A stretch of 64,000 nucleotides of DNA, from assembly GCA_003996215.1 (NCBI GenBank), contig QJPP01000049.1, positions 1 to 64,000 of the forward strand. The letters are read 5' to 3'. Made by a program: the position numbers and the translations under genes. The stretch comes from Jaltomata sinuosa (lineage: Eukaryota; Streptophyta; Magnoliopsida; Solanales; Solanaceae). Positions 1 through 12,554 of the stretch are shown piece after piece; positions within the stretch are counted from its first letter, which is position 1; each line of letters opens with the position of its first letter. The notes below the pieces were generated by a model. It was not told the DNA's origin. It worked only from the letters and a program-made list of their open reading frames with translations, and ran no database searches.

Positions 1-582
1 GTAGCCAGACCTCAAATCAATCTTCGAAAACACGACTGAACCCTGAAGCTGGTCAAACAAATCATCAATCCTCGACATCGGATACCTATTCTTCACTGTC
101 ACCCTATTCAACTGCCGATAATCAATACACATGCGTATCGACCCATCCTTCTTCTTCACGAAGAGAACAGGAGCACCCCAAGGTGACACACTAGGTCTAA
201 TAAACCCCTTAGCTAACAGATCCTGGAGCTGCTCCTTAAGCTCCCTCAACTCAGCAGGAGCCATACGGTAAGGAGAAATAGAAATGAGCCTAGTGCCCAA
301 CTCTAGCTCAATAGCGAAATCAATATATCTCTCAGGTGGAAGGCCTGGCAGGTCGGTAGGAAACACATCGAGGAAGTCTCTAACCACAGGAACAGACTCA
401 GGAGAAGTAGGGTCAGCACTAACATCCCGGACATATGCTAGATAAGCTAAACACCCACGGGAAATCAACTTCCTAGTTCGAAGACAAGAGATGATCCCAG
501 ATGGTGCATGGCTAACAGAACCCTGCCATACAACCGGGGATACACCGGGCACAGCTATGGTAATGGTCTTGGCAATAACAAT
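1..582 (-). pseudogene. pol: Element 1 pol: reverse transcriptase N-terminal part
   Basis: This frame stays open from about 582 to the window edge. It reads the protease-RT linker, then the usual gypsy entry motif MAPAELRELKEQL (start near 264), GFIRP, WGAPVLFVKKKDGS, MCIDYRQLN and DDLFDQLQG, and ends in KIDLRSGY. These are the N-terminal RT blocks of Ty3/gypsy pol; the catalytic YxDD block would lie left of base 1. It is in a different frame from the protease upstream, so a one-base indel sits near 581-585. No stop was seen in this segment, so this half of pol is better preserved than gag. Confidence 0.85.
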
Positions 583-607
583 CCAAAACCACACGGTGAG
601 GGGATAA

Positions 608-1309
608 TCAGTCCATCCCCAGTATCACATCAAAGTCTAGCATATCAAGAATCATCAAATCACCCCAAGTCTCTGAATCACCAATAGATAGCATACAAGA
701 TATCACAATCCGATCCACTACTAAAGAATCTCCTACTGGGGTCAAAACAGAAATATGAACAGATAATGGCTCATTAGCCAACCCCAAACAAGGCACAAAG
801 TAGGCAGATACATATGAACAAGTGGATCCAGGATCAAATAAAGCCATAGCCGACTGATGGCACACAGAAATCGTACTTGTAATCACAACATCTGAGGCCT
901 CTGCCTCTGGTCTCCTAGGGACCGCGTAAAACTGACGATGACCTCCACCTGCCCGACCGCCATCCCTACCACCTGCTCTGCCGCGTGGAGCACCACCTCT
1001 ACTCTGATGACCAACCCTTCTAGCCGGGGGATGAACTGCTCGTAAAGGCTCGGCCAACTGAACTGTACCCTGCTGAGGGCAATCTCTAGCAAAATGACCA
1101 ATCACACCATAAGTAAAACAAGCCCCTGGCGGCCTACTCGGTCGAGATGAACCAGAAGATCCCGTATAACCACCATGGCCTGATGCCCCAGAAACTGTAC
1201 CCCTCGAAGACTGGCCGCCATAGCCCTGATGGCTGCTCTGACCCTGCTCGAACTGGGTACTACCGAAAGTCTGAAGGGAAGCCTGAAATCGGGGTCGGCT
1301 GGACTGACC
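608..1309 (-). pseudogene. Element 1: gag C-terminus, zinc knuckle and aspartic protease
   Basis: This segment is open in the same frame as gag. It contains a Gln/Gly/Ser-rich stretch, a retroviral-type zinc knuckle (CFTYGVIGHFARDC, in which the second Cys is Tyr), a basic Arg/Gly region, and a pepsin-like protease with the active-site motif FDPGST and the C-terminal block FDVILGMD. The frame ends in TGA at 608-610, where active relatives have Trp, a G-to-A change. Loss of one zinc ligand and the stop both suggest inactivity. The Met sometimes used as an ORF start (1105) is internal. Confidence 0.8.
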
Positions 1310-2419
1310 CTAATGCTGCTGTGGCTGATAACTCTGGCTCCACTGGCCAGGACCTCGACCACCATATCTAGAACCACTGTAGACACCCTGATGTCGAGGC
1401 CTCTTATCTCTGGACCCCTGATTATGTCGCTGTAAGTCCTCCACAGTACGGGCATAGTCTACGATAGCCTGAAATGACCGACCACCGGCAATCAATATCT
1501 CAGCTGTCTACCTGATCTCTGGCCTCAAACCCCATACAAATCTGCGAATCCTATCTGCCTCGGTAGGAATGATCATAGCTCCAAACGATGCTAGCTGATG
1601 AAAATGGGTCTCATACTCTGAGACAGTCGTAGACCCCTGCATAAGGTGAGTAAACTGCTCCCTGCGACGCTCACGATCACTCTGAGGTAGGAACTTGGCC
1701 ATAAAGGCCTCATAAAACTCAGACCAGGTCAAATGAGGTGACAACGGTGGTCTACAAGCAACATGAGCCCTCCACCATAACTTCGCTGGGCCCTCTAACT
1801 GATAGGTAGTATAACCAACCCCGTGAGTCTCCAACAAACCCAAATGATGCAACATATCCTCACAGGTACTAATAAAGTTATGTGGATCCTGTCCAGAAGT
1901 ACCAGCAAACCTTGGAGGTCCTAACCTAAAAAACCTACCCAACGCCTTCTGCTTTGACTCTGTCATAGCTGGGCGAGGAGCAAGAGGCTGTGCAACAGAT
2001 GGAACCGTAATGACCTCCGCATGGGGAGCCATAGTAGCAGGCTGCACTCCTGAGCTCTGTGCACCCAGGGCTGCCCCCTGAGCGGATGTCTGCGCTACCT
2101 CAGAAGGCCGCTCTCCAATCACACCGAAAAGCTGTAATAGTAATCCCCGAATATCTGGAGACTGAGCTGCGGCTGGAGCTGGCACAGAAGTGGGCACTGG
2201 AGCTGGTACTGGAGCTGGTACCGGAGCTGGTATTGGAGCTGATACTGGAGCTGGTACTGGAGCTGGTAGTACCTGGGCTACCCCCTGATCCACATGCTGC
2301 TCGGGCTCTATCTCTACTCTAGCAGCTCTAGCAGGAGCCACTGCTCGAGGGCGTCCTCGACCTTTAGCTGGAGTGGGAGGCTCATCTCCGCGTGATGCTG
2401 ATGATCTCGTACGAACCAT
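1310..2419 (-). pseudogene. gag: Element 1 gag (capsid) polyprotein, interrupted
   Basis: The likely start is the Met at 2419 (MVRTRSSASRGDEPPTP), preferred over an upstream Met that gives a hydrophobic leader. Features in order: a basic Arg/Ala-rich N-terminus, a Pro-Ala-Pro-Val repeat (about residues 55-85 of the frame), and the retrotransposon gag domain with LGPPRFAGTSGQDP, LEGPAKLWW, FYEAFMAKFLPQS and the block ending DRIRRFVWGL. A TAG stop at 1508-1510, probably a Gln codon originally, and another stop at about 1310 break the frame; reading resumes in phase after each. Gag would assemble the cytoplasmic particle that packages element RNA. Confidence 0.85.
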
Positions 2420-2617
2420 CTGCGGAAGAATGAAGTAGAACAAATAAGATTTCCAGAAATTTCAAAGGTTCCAAGCACGACACAGAAGCAATGAAAGAGT
2501 CAAATTTCCTAAAATTTAATTGTAGCCTCCCAAAGATTGAGTACGGACGTCTCCGCCCCGATCCGTAGGACCCTACTAGACATTGGCTCCTATACCGATG
2601 ACACCGGTGAACCTAGA

Positions 2618-2629
2618 GCTCTGATACCA
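2618..2629 (-). other. Element 1 primer-binding site (tRNA-iMet)
   Basis: The minus strand reads TGGTATCAGAGC, the standard complement of the 3' end of plant initiator tRNA-Met, three bases inside the LTR edge. It primes minus-strand DNA synthesis and fixes both the element's orientation and the LTR boundary at 2633. Confidence 0.92.
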
Positions 2630-2632
2630 AGT

Positions 2633-5600
2633 TGTCACGACCCGATTTCTCGGTCATGATGGCACCTACAACCCCCCAGTAGGCGAATCAATTCTCGTAG
2701 CCCAGGACAGTTAGTAATGGGCTACTATCTAACAAATAAGCAAAAGAATAGTTTAATAAGCAAAAGTAAGAGAGTAAGATGAGGAGAATAGATAACAGGA
2801 GTATATATATACATATGCGGAAACTAAACCAAAGCCCAAGACCTGGTATCATGGTATAGAGCCAAAACTTTATACATGGAGTGCAAACGATCCAAAACAA
2901 TATATACAGATGTCTCTGAATGGTAATAGAGTACATAAAGCAAAAGATAAACTAAAGCTAAGCTCTGATCGCCAAGAGCTCGCCCTCAGTCTAAAGTAAT
3001 CCCCAACAGATCTCCAAGCACGAATCACAGCGATCTAACGGCGATGGCCCACACTAGGATCTGCACCCAAAGATGTAGGGGGGTAGGGTGAGCACCAAAT
3101 GCGAAGCATAAGGTACCCAGTAGGTATCATAGGCCGACTGGGCACATATAAGACAAAAACATAGTAATAGACAGAATAGAAACAAGTAGTCACAGAAATC
3201 AACAAAAGGTACACAGGAACTAGCCCAGAGGGAAGTCAACAGAACCACATGTGAGGCCAACAAGCAAAATATATACACCATAGGCACAGGTGAAAGTAAG
3301 AAACAACGCACCTGGGGTCCTTGCAATAACAGTGTATATATAATAAGTTTACAAAATGGACGGTATACCGGTAACCTCAAGTGTAAGAAGAAGAGAGAAA
3401 GAGTAATGATAGGCATGCTTAGAGACATGAATCAAGCCTAACTAATCATATCAATCTCAAATCCAACAACTAACAGTCTAGCAGTAACCAATTTCATAAT
3501 TAACCATAACAGGGAACAATTCTACAAGTAAATAGCAAGAGTCTACCTACAGTCCCCCGGCCACCCATACAACCGAGGAACACAAACAAGTGAAAACAAA
3601 CCCTTCGGCATCCCATACTATCGGAGCGTACAATCAACAAACAACAAACAAGGGTGGAGCCTCAAACAATGAATGATATGATGCATGAAGATCTCAAGTG
3701 AAATGGTATCCCTGTATGTACCTCCTTCAGTGCCGATCCGGCCCAGCAGGTAGGTTTCATGGAAGGACACTGCCCGTATAACTCTACTCCACCGTATACC
3801 CTTCCTCCGTCACACGCAGCCCGCAGCCCCAGGCCCGGATGCAAGTTCCATGGAGGTCCCCGACCCCATACTAAAACTCAGTATCAAAACATGTCATCCG
3901 GAAGCAATTTCGATTTCAAGATAGAGACCCAGTCTCGAATATGCATGCCCAGACCCTGTCCAGGACTAAAGTAGTAGGAAAATATCTCAAAAAACCCCTC
4001 CAAGGGTGCCCGGGCATAACCGGGTCTAAACAGTAGAAAGTCATCTCGGGTGCTCGGTCTGACCGAGGCTAAAATTATCTCAAATAGCAAGAAAACTCAA
4101 CTAGCACCCCGCCCCTGCCGTGTCTAGCGTTAATCGTAAAACTGGTGATTTAAATCATAATTTTACTTTCTTTTACCCAAGAATATTCACAAGTTAAATT
4201 AAACCATTTCCAAATTATTTCCATAAAAAACAGGCCCCCGGGGCCATGCAAGGTTTAGAAAATAGTGTCAGTAGGCCCGAAGCCCAAACCATAGTAAAAT
4301 ATGGATAAAACCTCTTTATATGCATGGAAATGGTATGATCACACACAATAGCTTCACAGCAGCTCACAATCAACCTATCGACCCTGCACAGGCCCACAGC
4401 TACTCAGCAAGCATAACCATCCTAGAAGGATAATTCTATGCCCGGAACTTGCAGACATTCCCAAAATCCCACCTTCTATGTTCCAGAGTCAACAAGGTCT
4501 CATGGGACCACAAGGGTAAATAAAATATATCGGCAAGTACTACAAGCAACGGAGGAACAAAGGTAGGCGGACATGAATAAAACGGTCGAGGTCTGTGGTA
4601 CCGACCTAATAAACCCAACCCAAGGATGCCTATTAATACAATTTTATCCTATATATGTGGAGTCTAGGGAAAATAAACCATAACCTACCTGTTGTCCGGT
4701 GACAAGCTCGAACCTCTCCGAAAAATCCCCGAAATGAAAATCAAACTCGAACTCGGGCTTGAATAACTTGACGTATATAATTGGTTTTCTTTTGAAACAC
4801 AAATATTGCATTAAAACATTTTTCTCCCCTAAACTTCAGCAACGTACTCAGTAAAATAGTAACAACAACTATTATATACATACGTATGAAGTAAAATTGT
4901 TGAAGGAAAATATAGGAACCCAATTGAAATGTTTGAAACGTTTTTAGGCGAACTTTGATTTGTTAGAAAGTATTAGTGGAGGATCTTTCTTTTTGCTGAA
5001 AGTGATAACTTACATATATATATATATATACAACCAAAGCTCAGCCATTATTCATCATTAATGATTATAATGGTGCCACCCCACTAATTTCTAAGTGTTG
5101 TCTACACCCTCCACTTCCACGTGGAAGTGGAGGTGGCACCTTGAAATAATTCTATACCCTTACATATATAACCGGGTATTGCATAGGTTCGTGGTAAAAT
5201 AAATATAACTTTTTGAATATATCATAATAAATAGAAAATTATTTCAAATAGAACCTACTATATTATAATAATAATTTTCAACATAACTAAATTTACTATC
5301 TCCGTTAAAATAATACAATGTATAAAAGCCTTATAAAATAAATATATACACAATTATGTCATAACAAAAGTATTTTTCATACACATTAGAATACTTTAAA
5401 AAGGTAATAAAAAATATAACTTTAAAATAAAATATTTTCAAATATACGCGCGATGCTAATAAAATTCTTAAATTTAGGTTCGCAATTCACCATCGCACGA
5501 TTTTAATACTCAAGAACTCTCTTGGAACCCTCCCTTATGTTTTCTCACTGTTTCAGAACTGAAATGGCATTTTAAAACGTGAAGTTGAGGCTTTAAATCG

Positions 5601-6010
5601 ATTTTGACCCGACCCGGTTCGCGACCCGGTTCGCGACCCGGTTTCTGCCAGACAGTCCGCGGTAAAACAGTTATAACTTTTTACTCTGAGATCAGTTGGA
5701 CGTGAGGTTTTTTGCACTGGAAACTAGACTCGTAGACCTTCGATTTGGTATTTTGGGGGACTTCTAACTCTTTATATATTGAGAGAAAAGCTCTGAGACA
5801 TTTTACCCAAAGTTCAGAAAATTTATTAAAGAAACTTACGATAACTTTTGCCGACTTGCTTGGCTTCAAAACTTATCATACGACCAAACAAATGGCCCCG
5901 GCACCGAACTACCGGTCCCGACAAGCCTTAAATGACTTGGGGCCGCTACAAACAAGCTCTAACGGTACAAGAAAAACGTATACGTGGAAATAACCGGAAG
6001 GGTCATTACA
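2633..6010 (-). repeat. 5' LTR of element 1 (about 3.4 kb)
   Basis: On the plus strand it runs from TGTCACGACC to GGTCATTACA, that is TG...CA on either strand. The first few hundred bases on the plus side match the LTRs of element A closely. It carries an (AT)n run at 5014-5030 and a 12-base GC-rich tandem repeat at 5611-5643. No coding sequence is supported in it; the short ORFs are chance frames. The U3 side (4900-6010) differs more from A than the R/U5 side does. Confidence 0.85.
5611..5643. repeat. 12-bp GC-rich tandem repeat
   Basis: GACCCGGTTCGC is repeated 2.75 times inside the U3 part of element 1's LTR. CpG-rich repeats of this kind in U3 could bind host factors; no function is shown. 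Confidence 0.85.
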
Positions 6011-6221
6011 AACAATAATAATATAAGTAAACAAATAATGAATGAATAATTAAGTAAAGTAAAGAATATACAATTTACAAATAACCAACAAAATATACAA
6101 GGTGCAAATAAAGAATTAATTAAATAATGAGCAAAAAATTGTAAAAAAGTAAAAACTCCTCAATTGACAAAATGAATCCATAATGGTTAAAACCTTTTAA
6201 TTTCCAGCAGAGTCGTCATTC
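6011..6221 (-). other. 5' leader of element D with primer-binding site
   Basis: AT-rich sequence between element 1 and the LTR of D. The minus strand at about 6204-6219 reads ATGACGACTCTGCTGG right at the LTR edge, similar to the primer site of Tat/Ogre-type elements (often attributed to tRNA-Arg; that attribution is from memory). I interpret 6016-6221 as D's untranslated leader into which element 1 inserted. No gene is seen here. Confidence 0.55.
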
Positions 6222-6454
6222 TGTTATATCTTATAGGACACAACTTCGGGACTCACAAAAAATAATAATTAAATAATTAGTTTAATAAGTAATTTAGAGA
6301 AAGAGAGTCGTCACCTAATTTTAGGAAAATTAGGAAACCTTTAATAATTAAATAAATTTTAGTCTATGAAACCAGTTAGATTCAAGTTATTTCGAAGGAA
6401 AGGGGTTAGATATCCTTCAGAATCCACAATGGTGGTTCCCAGCTGAATTCATTT
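6222..6454 (-). repeat. LTR of Tat/Ogre-like element D, inner segment
   Basis: This is the right-hand (U5) end of D's 5' LTR on the minus strand. It begins TGTTATATC on the plus strand directly after the primer site. It is cut at 6454 by element A and resumes at 26961. The last five bases, CATTT (6450-6454), are the target duplication of A. Confidence 0.65.
6450..6454. repeat. Target-site duplication of element A (left)
   Basis: CATTT, identical to 26956-26960 on the other side of element A. A 5-bp duplication is usual for Ty3/gypsy integrase. Confidence 0.85.
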
Positions 6455-8956
6455 TGTCACGACCCGATTTCTCAAGTCATGATGGCACCTACAACCCCCC
6501 CAGTAGGCGAACCAATCCGTGTAGCTCGAAACAGTTAGTAATGGGCTAATACCTAACCAATACGCACAAAAAGCAGAAACGAGCGGAAGCAGAAAATAAA
6601 GATAGACAAAGCAGATATAAAAATAGTAAATAGCAGATAGCAAGAAAGCAGTCGCTGAAGACAATGGATAAAGCACATGGGGACTAGCACGGAGAATAGA
6701 CAACCAAGAGTTATAAGCAAATAATGCTAGCACAGAATATATAAATACACTAAATAACAGGTGAAGGAAAGAAGAACGCACTTGGAGTCCTTGCACAATA
6801 ATATAAGTAAATAAAGAGAGAGAGTTGGGAAAATGGCAGTATACCGGTAACCTCAAGTAAAAAGGAATGAAAGGAAGTAGGCAACTCATCTAGAAGCCAT
6901 ACAATAACAAAATCTTACTAAAAACCACAAACTCTCAAGATAAGCATGAACCGGGATCCATCCCACAATTTACAACCTAGAATGGAATAACTAAACTAAC
7001 AGAACCAAGAGTTCTACTCAGAATCAAGACAAGGAACAACGCTCGATAAATCACAATCTCTCAAGAGGACACACGATGGAGCCTCAAAGATATAGGACTC
7101 ACTAGCTCCTCAATACTCAAGCCCAAAACTCGGAGCCTCGACAGGCTAAAGTTTACCAATCCACAAGGACCAAGGACCCCAATTAGGCCTATGAGATAAC
7201 AGGAGTAATATAATCTACTACAGTCCCAACGGCCGCCCATACAATCGAGGAACGCAATCAAGTAAAAACAAACCCTTCGGCCGCCCATACAACCAGAGCG
7301 TACACTGAACACACAGCAAACAAGGGTGGAATCCGAGTGAGATATGCAATGATGATGATAATAATGGAACCAATAATAGTAACCTTGTATGCACCCCCCT
7401 CCTCCCTCCCTCCCTGATACTTCAACGGGAGGACCCATGGTGGGACGTGCCCGCTATACCTCATCCTACGCTGTATACCCCTCCTCCGACATGCTCAGCT
7501 CATAGCCAGATCCTAGAACGGAGGGCCCATGGAGGTCCCTGACCACAGATAGTAATGAATATGAAATCTTAGAGAATCAAATCCTCGAAGTACGTGCTCA
7601 GAATTGAACCGGGTCTAAAACAATAGTAGTAATCTCAAAAGACCCTCCTCAAGGGTGCTCGGGTCTAAATCAGTGATAAAAGTCTCAATAACCCCCCTCA
7701 AAGGGTGCCCAGAGCATATCCGGGACTAAATCAGTAATAAAATCAAGTCTGGGGCTCTACTCAGCATACCTAGTATCAGTAGGAAAAACCCAGTGTTAAA
7801 TCATCCAAAATCCCATTTTTCTCATCAAGTATACCAAAAATGGGCCCCCAGGGCCATGCAAGTTTAGGAAAAACCATCTATAGTGACTCGCAGCCAAAAT
7901 TGAAGCAAAATATGCAGGGAAAAACCTTTTTCATGGATGATATGCTCGCACACAAATATAAATTAGCCCAACGGCTCACAAACATTTTCTATCGGCCCTG
8001 CACAGGCTCACCAGCTCTAAAACAATCATAACAAGCCTAGAAGGATATCTCTATGTCTGGGACTCGCGGACATTCCCAAATAACCCATCAACTATGTTCC
8101 AGAGTCAATACAAGGCCACAGAGGACCACAAGGGTAATATATGATACTGATACGAATACTACAATCAATGTACAAAATAAACAGACAGAAAAGATGGACA
8201 GGGTATGGGGTACCAACCTATAACAACCCATCCAAGGATACAATTTAATACAGTTATAGCCTATATACGCAAAGTCTTGGTAGGGAAAGCCATAACCTAC
8301 CTGTCGTCCGATAAATAGCTGCGGGGACGGTGTCGTCCAGACTAGAACTACTCCGAGAAGCTCCAAATCATGAAACCACTATCAATACGATAATCTATAT
8401 GTTAACACGAGACCTACGATACCCATAATTCTATAACAATAGCTGGGCCAAAGTTTGGGTCACCGACGGGCTCGTGGGGCCCATAATCCAAAACTAAAAT
8501 GAAAAGAAGCACGGCGGCCGCAATGATGCCAAGATGACATGCTCCAACAATGGGCAATCTTGGCCAAGGGAAAGGCTCCAAACAACCCGCTCAAGAGAGG
8601 GATTAAAGTTGGAATTTTAAGGAGGAAACCGAAATTGGAGCAAGAAAACTTACCACGACGAGAGCACCACGCCAAAGGAAATGAAATCATGAAATTTATG
8701 GGGCATGCAACTCCAAGGAGACAGATTCTTCTAGGAAAGTCAAGCTTTTAAGATTTACAACCATGGAGTTTCAACAATGGAGGAAAAGGAAATTTGGGGA
8801 AGAAGACCAAAATAAATTAAGGGAGCAAGGATTTTCTCTCCAATATACTGAAATTCCAAGGATATGAGCTGTTTTGAGCAACTTGGCAGAGAGAAAATTG
8901 AGTTTTGGTGTTGGAAAAGTGAAGGAATAAAGCTGGAAAATCGAACTCACAAGGAA

Positions 8957-8962
8957 TATATA
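8957..8962 (-). promoter_or_regulatory. TATA box of element A 3' LTR
   Basis: The minus strand reads CTATATATTCC, the usual context for an LTR RNA polymerase II promoter. It is conserved at 16816-16821 in the 5' LTR. Transcription would start roughly 30 bases downstream, near 8925. Confidence 0.6.
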
Positions 8963-8969
8963 GATGATG

Positions 8970-9190
8970 GTCGCTAGTCAGCGCTATCACGCTAAACCAG
9001 CGCCATCGCGCTGCAGGAGGGCTAGGCGCCAAGGCGCTATCCCGCGCAGAGGGCGCCATCGACGCTGGCAGGCAGGCGCTGGCCTAGGCACCATCAGCGC
9101 TGGCCTAGCACCATCGCGCACAAGGGCCAGCCACAGGCTAGCGCGATCGCACTGCCTGGGCGCCGTTGGCGTTGAAGGCCTGCAACTGCA
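8970..9190 (-). repeat. GC-rich GCGC-repeat island in LTR U3
   Basis: A block of short GCGC-, GGCGC- and GCGATCGC-type words immediately upstream (minus strand) of the TATA box, in otherwise AT-rich DNA. The same block occurs in the 5' LTR at 16830-16958 and 26248-26310, where element B landed inside it. It looks like a promoter-proximal enhancer or CpG-island-like segment. Confidence 0.6.
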
Positions 9191-9851
9191 CTAAAACTAG
9201 CTGCACTAGAATTTTCATGGGGGGTTCCGGGCACGATCGGAACCCATACTCACAAACCAAATATGCTATTAGAGTGGAAACGATGTTACGGACTCAATAG
9301 AATTGATGAAACTTCCATACAAGGTTATCTCAGAGGAATGTTGGCCGAAATCAACACTAATTAACACCAACCAAATACCCAAAATAAGCCTGGATCACTC
9401 GGGAGCTGAACCGACCAACTACCTAACACAAACTCGGCATTCCAGTGCTAACAGTGCTATCAGAATTTCCATCCGAGACCGTCTTCTCTAAATATTGACC
9501 AAAGTCAACTAAACAAGCCCAACAGGTTTGAAAACACAGAATAAGAGAGAATTCTAAGCTGAAAAGCTCCCGGATCCCGACCAAAGGTCCCACTAGACCA
9601 AAGTCCATTCTTCGAAGCTAACGGAACTGTCAGAATTCGATCTCGAGCACGTCCACCAAAAATGTTTACTGAAGTCAGTGATTTCAAAAGCTTAAAGCTT
9701 TAAAACAAGGAACGGCCAAAAAGACCAAATAAATGGAACGGGCACCGAACTACCGGTCCCAGCAAGCCATAATTGACTTGGGGACACTACAGGCAAGCTA
9801 TAACGATACAATAAAGGCGAACACGCGTAAATGACCGGAAGGGTCATTACA

Positions 9852-9862
9852 TCTTCCACTAC
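9852..9862 (-). other. Candidate polypurine tract of element A
   Basis: The minus strand reads GTAGTGGAAGA just before the 3' LTR start TGTAATGACC. It is a short, imperfect purine run in the position where plus-strand DNA synthesis is primed. Confidence 0.5.
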
Positions 9863-10508
9863 TAAAAAGACTTTCATCCCCGAAAGTCTGGAAAGAAGGA
9901 AAGACTAAAGGTCAAAAGAACAGTGGATACGAAGCCTGCACTACTCTCTCGAACAACCCAAGTAGCCTCTTTGACCGGACGACACCCAACAGAAAAGAAC
10001 CACAGAAAGCAACCAAGCCTAAACTTCTTACTAGCCAAGCTAGATTTCAAAGTCAAACTCCAAAACACCAAGGGTCTGCCAACCCAAACTGAGACTCTAG
10101 AATCTCAATCGGTAGGCACCGACACAGCACCGAAACCAGAGAAGCAAGGCGATCAACACACAAAACTTGAATCTTCGAAAGCATAACCAAATTTACCAGA
10201 AGAGCCATCAATCCAACACTCTAACTTATGAACCCGCTGATCCGCAAATCTCTTTTATTCTGAACAGAATCCTTTCGTACCATATCAAGAAGTTGCATAC
10301 TATTCGAACACTCAACCATCCTCGAAGCATCAACAAACACACCAGAGATCCACAATCTTTGCTTATACTCTACCACAAATGAAGTCACCTCTTCTTGCTC
10401 AAACTCCTTTCAAGTCAAGCTATAGTCTACTAGCATTTTCCATCCAAGATAACAACTTGAAGCGTACCCTTGAAAACTTGGAGTTACCTGTCTCGACTGA
10501 TCATCAAC

Positions 10509-10830
10509 CTACAAAAGGACACTTTTTCTAACATCAATCTCGCTAACTGAACCCGACTGAACAACCCATCTGAACCCAACTGAAGTTCGCACACCCAAGT
10601 TAGGAAAGGCATGTATGAATACCCTATGTTGATGGAGAAACTTCCAACTGTAGAACAAACCCAACTTCGCTGCACCATGCCAAGTCTGAATGAATTGGAA
10701 GCAAATGAACCAGGGCAACATGCCCAATAGACCCACACCAAAACCAAGCCTCTCCAAGGAGGGTGGTAAGCCTACCACAAAGTCCGTCATCATCAACTAA
10801 GCCCCAAACTCTAAGAAACACTGCTGCTAC
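10509..10830 (-). pseudogene. Element A: weak integrase-like relic
   Basis: The minus-strand frame contains MTDFVVGLPPSLERLGF, which resembles the integrase core block around the first catalytic Asp of gypsy elements (consensus form DFVVGLP). Beyond about 20 residues the resemblance fades. The rest of 9852-12550 gives only short frames with many stops, and I could not recognise RT or RNase H. Treat this as a trace of pol, not a gene. Confidence 0.4.
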
Positions 10831-12554
10831 TCTGAAAACTTGAACACCATTCGGATTTGAAATCACCTTACAACTCTCACTTTAGGAAGAAGTCCACCAT
10901 GCCACGAATATCACGTCAAAACACCCCGTAGGAAAAGGAAAAGGTGCCTTGGGTGCAAGGTCGTAGCTAGCTATAGAAATTATTGATACACCTTGAACTC
11001 CTCCCTTTAGCTCGAATGAACCGCTCTACTATATCAGCACACAGACCCACCATCCTAAAGCATACCACATACCGTACTTCTAGTCCACAATGGCCGAGTC
11101 TAACCAACACTGGAAACCCATATAAAATATAACCCTAGAAGAATCAACTAAACAAGATTCCCAACTCTCGATAAATGAATAGTGACCACCAGTCTCTAAG
11201 TACCAATAGAACTCAAAATAGCCTCGCTATCCTCAACCCGCACAACCTGATCACATAAAGCATACACCACTGCTGAACTTCGAACTTACACCGCTGAGTC
11301 TGTACAACCAGGGTAGAAGGAACCTCATACTAATTAGAACACCACTGATATCTGGAATGTCCAGCCTAACTCAAAGGTTAGCCAAGGACTAGGTGTACAA
11401 GGCCAACTGCCACTCCACAACTGAAATAGGGAAACTAAGTCGTTCGAATTCCATGCCTTCTAACCCAAGAAGCTGCAGCTAAAAACAAACAACCACGAAC
11501 CATCTGGAGTAGTTTGATAGCCTATGCTTTTGAAACCCAATCCTGATTTACTAACAACTGCCTCTGTCGAACCCATATGTTGCCAATGAAGACTTAGGAA
11601 CCAGTGCCCTCTAGGCTCTGAATACACAAGTTGACCATATCCGTAGATACTAAACTTTAAGTCGCCACCTCAGCCAACTACTAGAACACATAACCATGGG
11701 CAAAGAGCCAGCTTTCTCATTTTCCAAACCCAATGAAAACCCTTTCTGAATACACACCAAACCCAACAAGATCTTCTTCAGCTGAAACCGGAAGCTATCC
11801 CTGTAGCTCCCACACTTGAATAGGTTATACCCAATAGGGCATGAAAGGATAGACCGAACGCCTAACTCAATCAAAATACTACAATCACAGCTCAACCACG
11901 ATCACAACAGCCAATACTTAGCCAAGATGCTACCGTCGAAAATCAACCACCATGCCTCACTCAAAAGCTCAACCAGAGAACTCCGATCAAGATTATCCTA
12001 ACTGGAATCAGGGAAACAGTAAGACAACCCAATGGATAAAAAACTGAGGGAGACTATAGGAACAACCCACATACCTACCAACCTCCTAAACCAACCAAAC
12101 TAAAGAGGGTAGATTCTAGTCACCCGAAAATAAGACCAATCCATGCACGCTAACATAACCAACATCTCCCAACTTAAGACAAAATCTCAACTCTAGCATA
12201 ACTACTGGTATCACATCAAACCAACGCCAGAAACTCTAGCAAAAGCTAGGTAATAGCCTAGGCAACAACCATCTAGGACCACTCAAAAGGAAGACGTAAC
12301 ACAAGCCTAGAGCCACAACGAAACCGGAGGCAAAACACCTAGAAAAGAGACTAACAAGAACTACCCATGAGCTACGACTCTGTGTAAACACCTCGCAAGA
12401 ACAACTCACCCCCCATCAACTACTAAGGAATAAACTACCATGAAAATAATGCATAAAAGCTACAATCCAGAAATCAAACAACTAAACAAGTAGCAGGTAG
12501 GCATATAAGCAATTAAATGACAAAAAGCATAGAATCGCAACGCGAGCAGGACTA

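Larger units (their letters stand above)
1..6010 (-). mobile_element. Element 1: Ty3/gypsy LTR retrotransposon, right-hand part
   Basis: A minus-strand gypsy element enters the window from the left. Read on the minus strand from its 5' end it has an LTR (2633-6010), an initiator-tRNA-Met primer site (2618-2629), gag, CCHC knuckle, aspartic protease and the start of reverse transcriptase, which runs off at base 1. The 3' LTR, integrase and RNase H lie outside. The LTR boundary at 6010 abuts leader sequence of element D, and AACAA (6011-6015) is the candidate right-hand target duplication; its partner is outside the window. The LTR is clearly related to that of element A. Confidence 0.85.
6455..9851 (-). 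repeat. 3' LTR of element A
   Basis: Runs TGTCACGACC to GGTCATTACA on the plus strand. Compared with the 5' LTR it lacks about 348 bases (present at 14146-14493) at a junction near 6612. Element 1's LTR keeps that segment, so this copy suffered a deletion. It contains a TATA box and a GC-rich island, described separately. The short ORFs in it are not genes. Confidence 0.9.

Noticed and set aside
2059..2322. 87-codon plus-strand Leu/Glu-repeat ORF
   Set aside because: Antisense shadow of the Pro-Ala-Pro-Val repeat of gag in element 1.
9858..9870. CACTACTAAAAAG, resembling a CACTA terminus
   Set aside because: It lies immediately inside the 3' LTR of element A, at the polypurine tract position, with no subterminal repeats. 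Chance resemblance.
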